Of a DNA stretch of 64,000 nucleotides, positions 61,850-64,000 are shown piece after piece. Each line of letters begins with the position of its first letter. Positions within the stretch are counted from its first letter, which is position 1. Source of the stretch: Bugula neritina. Its lineage: Eukaryota; Bryozoa; Gymnolaemata; Cheilostomatida; Bugulidae. A program made the translations under genes and the position numbers. The stretch is taken from contig OZ037765.1 of the NCBI GenBank assembly GCA_964035545.1, forward strand, positions 15,990,698 to 16,054,697. Direction: 5' to 3'. Under the pieces are notes generated by a model. It was given only the letters and a program-made list of their open reading frames with translations, did not search any database and was not told the origin of the DNA.

Positions 61850-64000
61850 AGGGGCTTTTCACAAGCCCTCTGGGGACATTTGTATTTTGAAGTTGTCTCC
61901 TCCCAGAAGGGCGAAGTGTAGTCTCCATGATTTATAGAACAAGCACATAAAATCAGTAGAAATTTAAGGTTTGTGGGAAGACTATTGCTAGTACGAGTTT
62001 CATTTTTTCTGAGATTAATATTTTGGCATAAGCACACAGGTTAGCAGTTCCAGAAAATTTTTAAAAATTTTCTTTCTTCAAAAATCTTGAGATAAATTAA
62101 CTTCAAAGCATGTTTGTGGTTTTGGTTACTACATGAGCAAGTTGAATTGGCAACTATGAGATAAGTCCCATTAATCATTTGTTATGCTGGCTGTCATATT
62201 CAATTTATAGCTGTTGACCTTTCAACTCTTTGGTCAGAATGTGCTGTTAACACAGTGTTAGAGCACTGCTACTCTGCTAGTGCACTGAATGAGACAGCAG
62301 ATTAGCTGTGTTAGCATTTTCATTACACTTACACACTTATGCTATGATAATAGCTAGACTATAACCTCAACATCCATCATTTTCACAAAAAGCATTTTCA
62401 CAAAGCTATAGATATATATTAAATAGACAGATTAAATTTGTAGTATAGAACGAATATGAAATGTGCTTTGATACATGTCGGTTAATTTTCTAATACAGGT
62501 TAAATGCATCTATTGCAATTGTAACAATTGTGCTCAAATAAATATATATCTAGATAATTTAATCAGAAACCGAGATAGCCTTTTAGCAGTTGGCATTCAG
62601 GCCCTTGGGTTACATGCAGCTTTGTTATTTCTTAATTATGCCTGTGGCTTGTAGCATTTAGGAGCATGCAGTAGTGAAGAAATTGAGATAGCCTAAGTTC
62701 TTTAACTTTCTTTACGAATGTTGGTGTTGCGTATAACACAACTTTTTTGCTACATTTCTAATCTAGAAAAAAGGCTTTTCTCAATTTCTCCATTAGTACT
62801 GCATCTACCTTGTGTGTAGTAGTCATCTCCGTCAACTGCAGTAGATTCAAGATCCTAGTTAATGTATGGTAGGTTAAAGTATAGTTATATAATAAAATGG
62901 ATATACAATATAAAATAGGTAAACTAAGCTAATCACTACTGCACCTGAAAGCCCAAGTTTCCCAACTCATCAAATTGCAGCATAAACTGAATTCTCTGAC
63001 AATTACTTTAGAAGGAAATTCTGGTTGAAAAGTATTAAGCAGATTCTTACAAGTGAAGCAGTGAAAGCATGTTGATAAAATTGGGTTATTAACATTTTGC
63101 TTGGGTTTTCAGTTAAACTGTTTAATGTTATAGCTCCTCAACTTCTCATGCTTCAAATATCATGAGCTAGTGTTATTGACACTCAGCTGCAGTTATGCAA
63201 CTAGCTTGGCTGATCCCATGGGTCACAAAATGTTATAAAATATAAAGCCTTTCTTAAATTTGAGACTCATATTTGAATCACATAAAATTTTAGAGTGTGG
63301 CTATAAGTCACGACAGCACCAATTAGAATATTACAGGTATTATCTTAAAATAGGCATGCGCGAGGATATGTAAGTTAAAATCAAGTATAACATTTCAATT
63401 AAATCTTTTAAATAAAACTATTAGACCTGTTGTAAAATATGCAATGAAGATTTAGAGCAGACAAAATATTTCAAGATGGATCGATACTGAATGAAAAGAT
63501 GCCTGCCTAAATATAAAGTATTTTTAATAAATTTTTGCATAAACTGAGCTTTGCTTTTCTTGGTAATATTTTTCTTTTAAAGAAGTTTTAGCCATAATAT
63601 GAAACTATGTAAAGCATTTACGGTCCTTTGAACATAATGTAGCACAAACTCTTCAAAGTGTAATTAAGTGCACATGCTATCACGCATCATTTTGATACTA
63701 CAAATTTAATCTGTCTATATTTAATATATATCTATAGCTTTGTGAAAATGCTTTTTGTGAAAATGATGGATGTTGAGGTTATAGTCTAGCTATTATCATA
63801 GCATAAGTGTGTAAGTGTAATGAAAATGCTAACACAGCTAATCTGCTGTCTCATTCAGTGCACTAGCAGAGTAGCAGTGCTCTAACACTGTGTTAACAGC
63901 ACATTCTGACCAAAGAGTTGAAAGGTCAACAGCTATAAATTGAATATGACAGCCAGCATAACAACTGATTAATGGGACTTATCTCATAGTTGCCAATTCA
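61850..64000. mobile_element. Long-TIR DNA element, right end outside the window
   Basis: The left arm from about 61850 to 62445 is repeated in inverse orientation from 63696 to the window edge. TTGGCAACTATGAGATAAGT (about 62150) pairs with ACTTATCTCATAGTTGCCAA at the very end, and ATTAAATTTGTAGTA (about 62430) with TACTACAAATTTAAT (63696). In a 60-base stretch compared base by base I saw one difference, so the insertion is young. The 1.25-kb centre (62446-63695) has no open frame of note. The outer arm (TTTGAAGTTGTCTCCTCCCA, AGCACATAAAATCAGTAGAA) matches the outer arm of the element at 34004-35836. By symmetry the right end should fall near 64290. Confidence 0.88.

Noticed and set aside
1-64000. 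CRISPR array, bacterial operon or phage content
   Set aside because: No evenly spaced direct repeats with unique spacers and no prokaryotic gene organisation; the recognised genes have animal-type introns.

Overview
This is nuclear DNA from an invertebrate animal. Four intron-rich genes with GT-AG splice sites can be reassembled by eye; all four are animal genes, and at least two are animal-specific. They sit in AT-rich DNA with SINE, LINE, MITE and microsatellite insertions. I cannot fix the phylum from the sequence alone; a sponge or another non-vertebrate metazoan would fit.

Layout. (1) 590-2461, + strand: 3' part of the proteasome catalytic subunit beta-5 (PSMB5). (2) 2710-16926, - strand: a complete 11-exon, 1026-codon scaffold gene of the RASIP1/RADIL/afadin family with the order RA-RA-FHA-DIL and no PDZ. 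It converges tail-to-tail with PSMB5, and the 3' ends probably overlap. (3) 16927-21253: intergenic, with one strong hairpin. (4) 21254-33490, - strand: a complete 20-exon, 977-codon RAB3GAP1 gene, with a near-perfect palindromic MITE and an LTR-like insert in its introns. (5) 33491-45553: repeat-rich intergenic region. It holds a long-TIR element with a SAP-domain reading frame, an LTR-like segment, two complementary trinucleotide arrays, a tRNA-derived SINE and a 5'-truncated LINE with an uninterrupted endonuclease/reverse-transcriptase frame. (6) 45575-60627, + strand: a complete 22-exon, 853-codon prosaposin gene with one SapA and eight saposin-B domains. (7) 60628-64000: intergenic, ending in a second, very young long-TIR element that runs off the window.

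All exon joins given for the three complete genes keep phase across every junction, which is the main internal check on the models. The genes are unrelated housekeeping and cell-biology functions (proteasome; Rap/Ras adhesion scaffold; Rab GTPase control; lysosomal sphingolipid activators), so no operon-like cooperation is implied.

The most unusual signals are the hybrid RA-RA-FHA-DIL protein, a prosaposin duplication in which exons (plus one short intron) are almost identical while the flanking introns are unrelated, two GC-AG introns in prosaposin, and a family of three related inverted-repeat elements.
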